The notes beneath the pieces are model-generated. The model was not told the origin of the DNA. It saw only the letters and a list, made by a program, of their open reading frames with translations, and made no database searches. This document shows positions 63,708 through 64,000 of a stretch of DNA of 64,000 nucleotides, piece by piece (position 1 is the first letter of the stretch; every line of letters begins with the position of its first letter). The position numbers and the translations under genes are program-made. Origin of the DNA: Paenibacillus hunanensis (GTDB lineage Bacteria > Bacillota > Bacilli > Paenibacillales > Paenibacillaceae); contig NZ_BMMB01000002.1 in assembly GCF_014645615.1 (NCBI RefSeq), positions 434,001 through 498,000 on the forward strand, read 5' to 3'.

Positions 63708-64000
63708 CTATGCCTGAAACTGCAAGCGAGTCAGCACATCCAATAACGACATCTCCTCCATCGAAGCTAACCGTAGATCGTAATGCTCAAATGGCAGGAA
63801 TGACGTTACCGGATTCGGTACGATCGTGCAATGCAGCCCTGCACCCTTGGCTGCACGTAGTCCATTAAGCGAGTCTTCAAAAGCAACCGCTTCATGCGCT
63901 GGAATACGGAGCTCATCGATCACTCGTAGATACAGCTCTGGATCGGGCTTCACCGCGGATACATCATCGCTCGTCTTAATCACTTCAAAATAGTCTCGTA
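63708..64000 (-). CDS. HAD-superfamily phosphatase, C-terminal part
   Basis: The last 96 codons of a HAD hydrolase of the beta-phosphoglucomutase/GS1-like subfamily; the start is beyond the right edge. 'YFEVIKTSDDVSAVKPDPELYLRVIDELRI' holds the motif III lysine (KPDPE), and 'AVAFEDSLNGLRAAKGAGLHCTIVPN' holds the motif IV acidic pair (FEDS). Such enzymes dephosphorylate sugars or other small metabolites. The frame is open to the window end. Confidence 0.9.
   Translation of the reverse strand, partial: RDYFEVIKTSDDVSAVKPDPELYLRVIDELRIPAHEAVAFEDSLNGLRAAKGAGLHCTIVPNPVTSFLPFEHYDLRLASMEEMSLLDVLTRLQFQA

Overview
The window reads as ordinary chromosome of a Paenibacillus-like Firmicute. Evidence: mid-range GC, strong AGGAGG-type ribosome binding sites with frequent GTG/TTG starts, SLH-domain surface proteins, many CUT1 sugar ABC parts with LplA/LplB/LplC-type proteins, large membrane-bound AraC sensors, and catabolite-control (cre-like) boxes. 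I see no rRNA, tRNA, CRISPR array, prophage or intact insertion sequence. About 49 protein genes are supported, one of them a 59-codon gene.

Layout. 1-1.7 kb: start of a sugar ABC operon (binding lipoprotein, then a permease cut by the window edge). 1.9-3.6 kb: membrane-anchored zinc ribbon, zinc-finger/HNH nuclease, tiny membrane protein. 3.8-8.1 kb: TPM-domain protein, MOSC protein, Rpn-type nuclease. 8.3-19.4 kb: a carbohydrate locus, all on the minus strand, with a membrane AraC regulator, two tandem paralogous binding lipoproteins, two permeases, a TIM-barrel isomerase and an unassigned large enzyme. Both binding-protein genes have the same promoter layout with two direct repeats just upstream of -35, the architecture expected for an AraC activator. 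20-24 kb: MFS transporter, ROK sugar kinase and ROK repressor, with a perfect palindromic operator. 24-31 kb: Crp-like regulator, cupin, chemoreceptor, a histidine-rich 59-residue protein, a Ser/Thr kinase with a DUF697 GTPase, and an oxidoreductase. 31.8-36.2 kb: isomerase/epimerase, two Gfo/Idh/MocA dehydrogenases and an AraC regulator, with cre-like boxes. 36-47.6 kb: SLH protein, then redox genes (quinone reductase, NmrA-type reductase with its Rrf2 repressor, glutathione peroxidase, rhodanese, aldo/keto reductase, MFS exporter with HxlR regulator). 47.9-53 kb: cytoplasmic alpha-amylase, WYL regulator divergent from AlkC-like DNA repair, nitroreductase. 53.7-58.4 kb: a 1583-residue secreted protein with three tail-collar repeats, ten InlB B-repeats and three SLH domains. 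59-64 kb: DUF72 protein, alkaline phosphatase, photolyase, and a truncated HAD phosphatase.

The most useful non-gene signals are: (i) matched promoter/direct-repeat modules upstream of the duplicated binding proteins; (ii) a shared 23-bp palindrome upstream of an Rrf2 gene and the neighbouring reductase; (iii) a dispersed palindromic repeat, three tandem 72-bp copies at 31.5 kb and one diverged copy at 53.2 kb, whose hairpin stem shows a compensatory base change; (iv) palindromes in the HxlR/MFS and WYL/AlkC divergent regions; (v) two simple or degenerate tandem repeats. I found no convincing undescribed defence or mobile system. All functions are inferred from motifs read by eye; no database search was possible.
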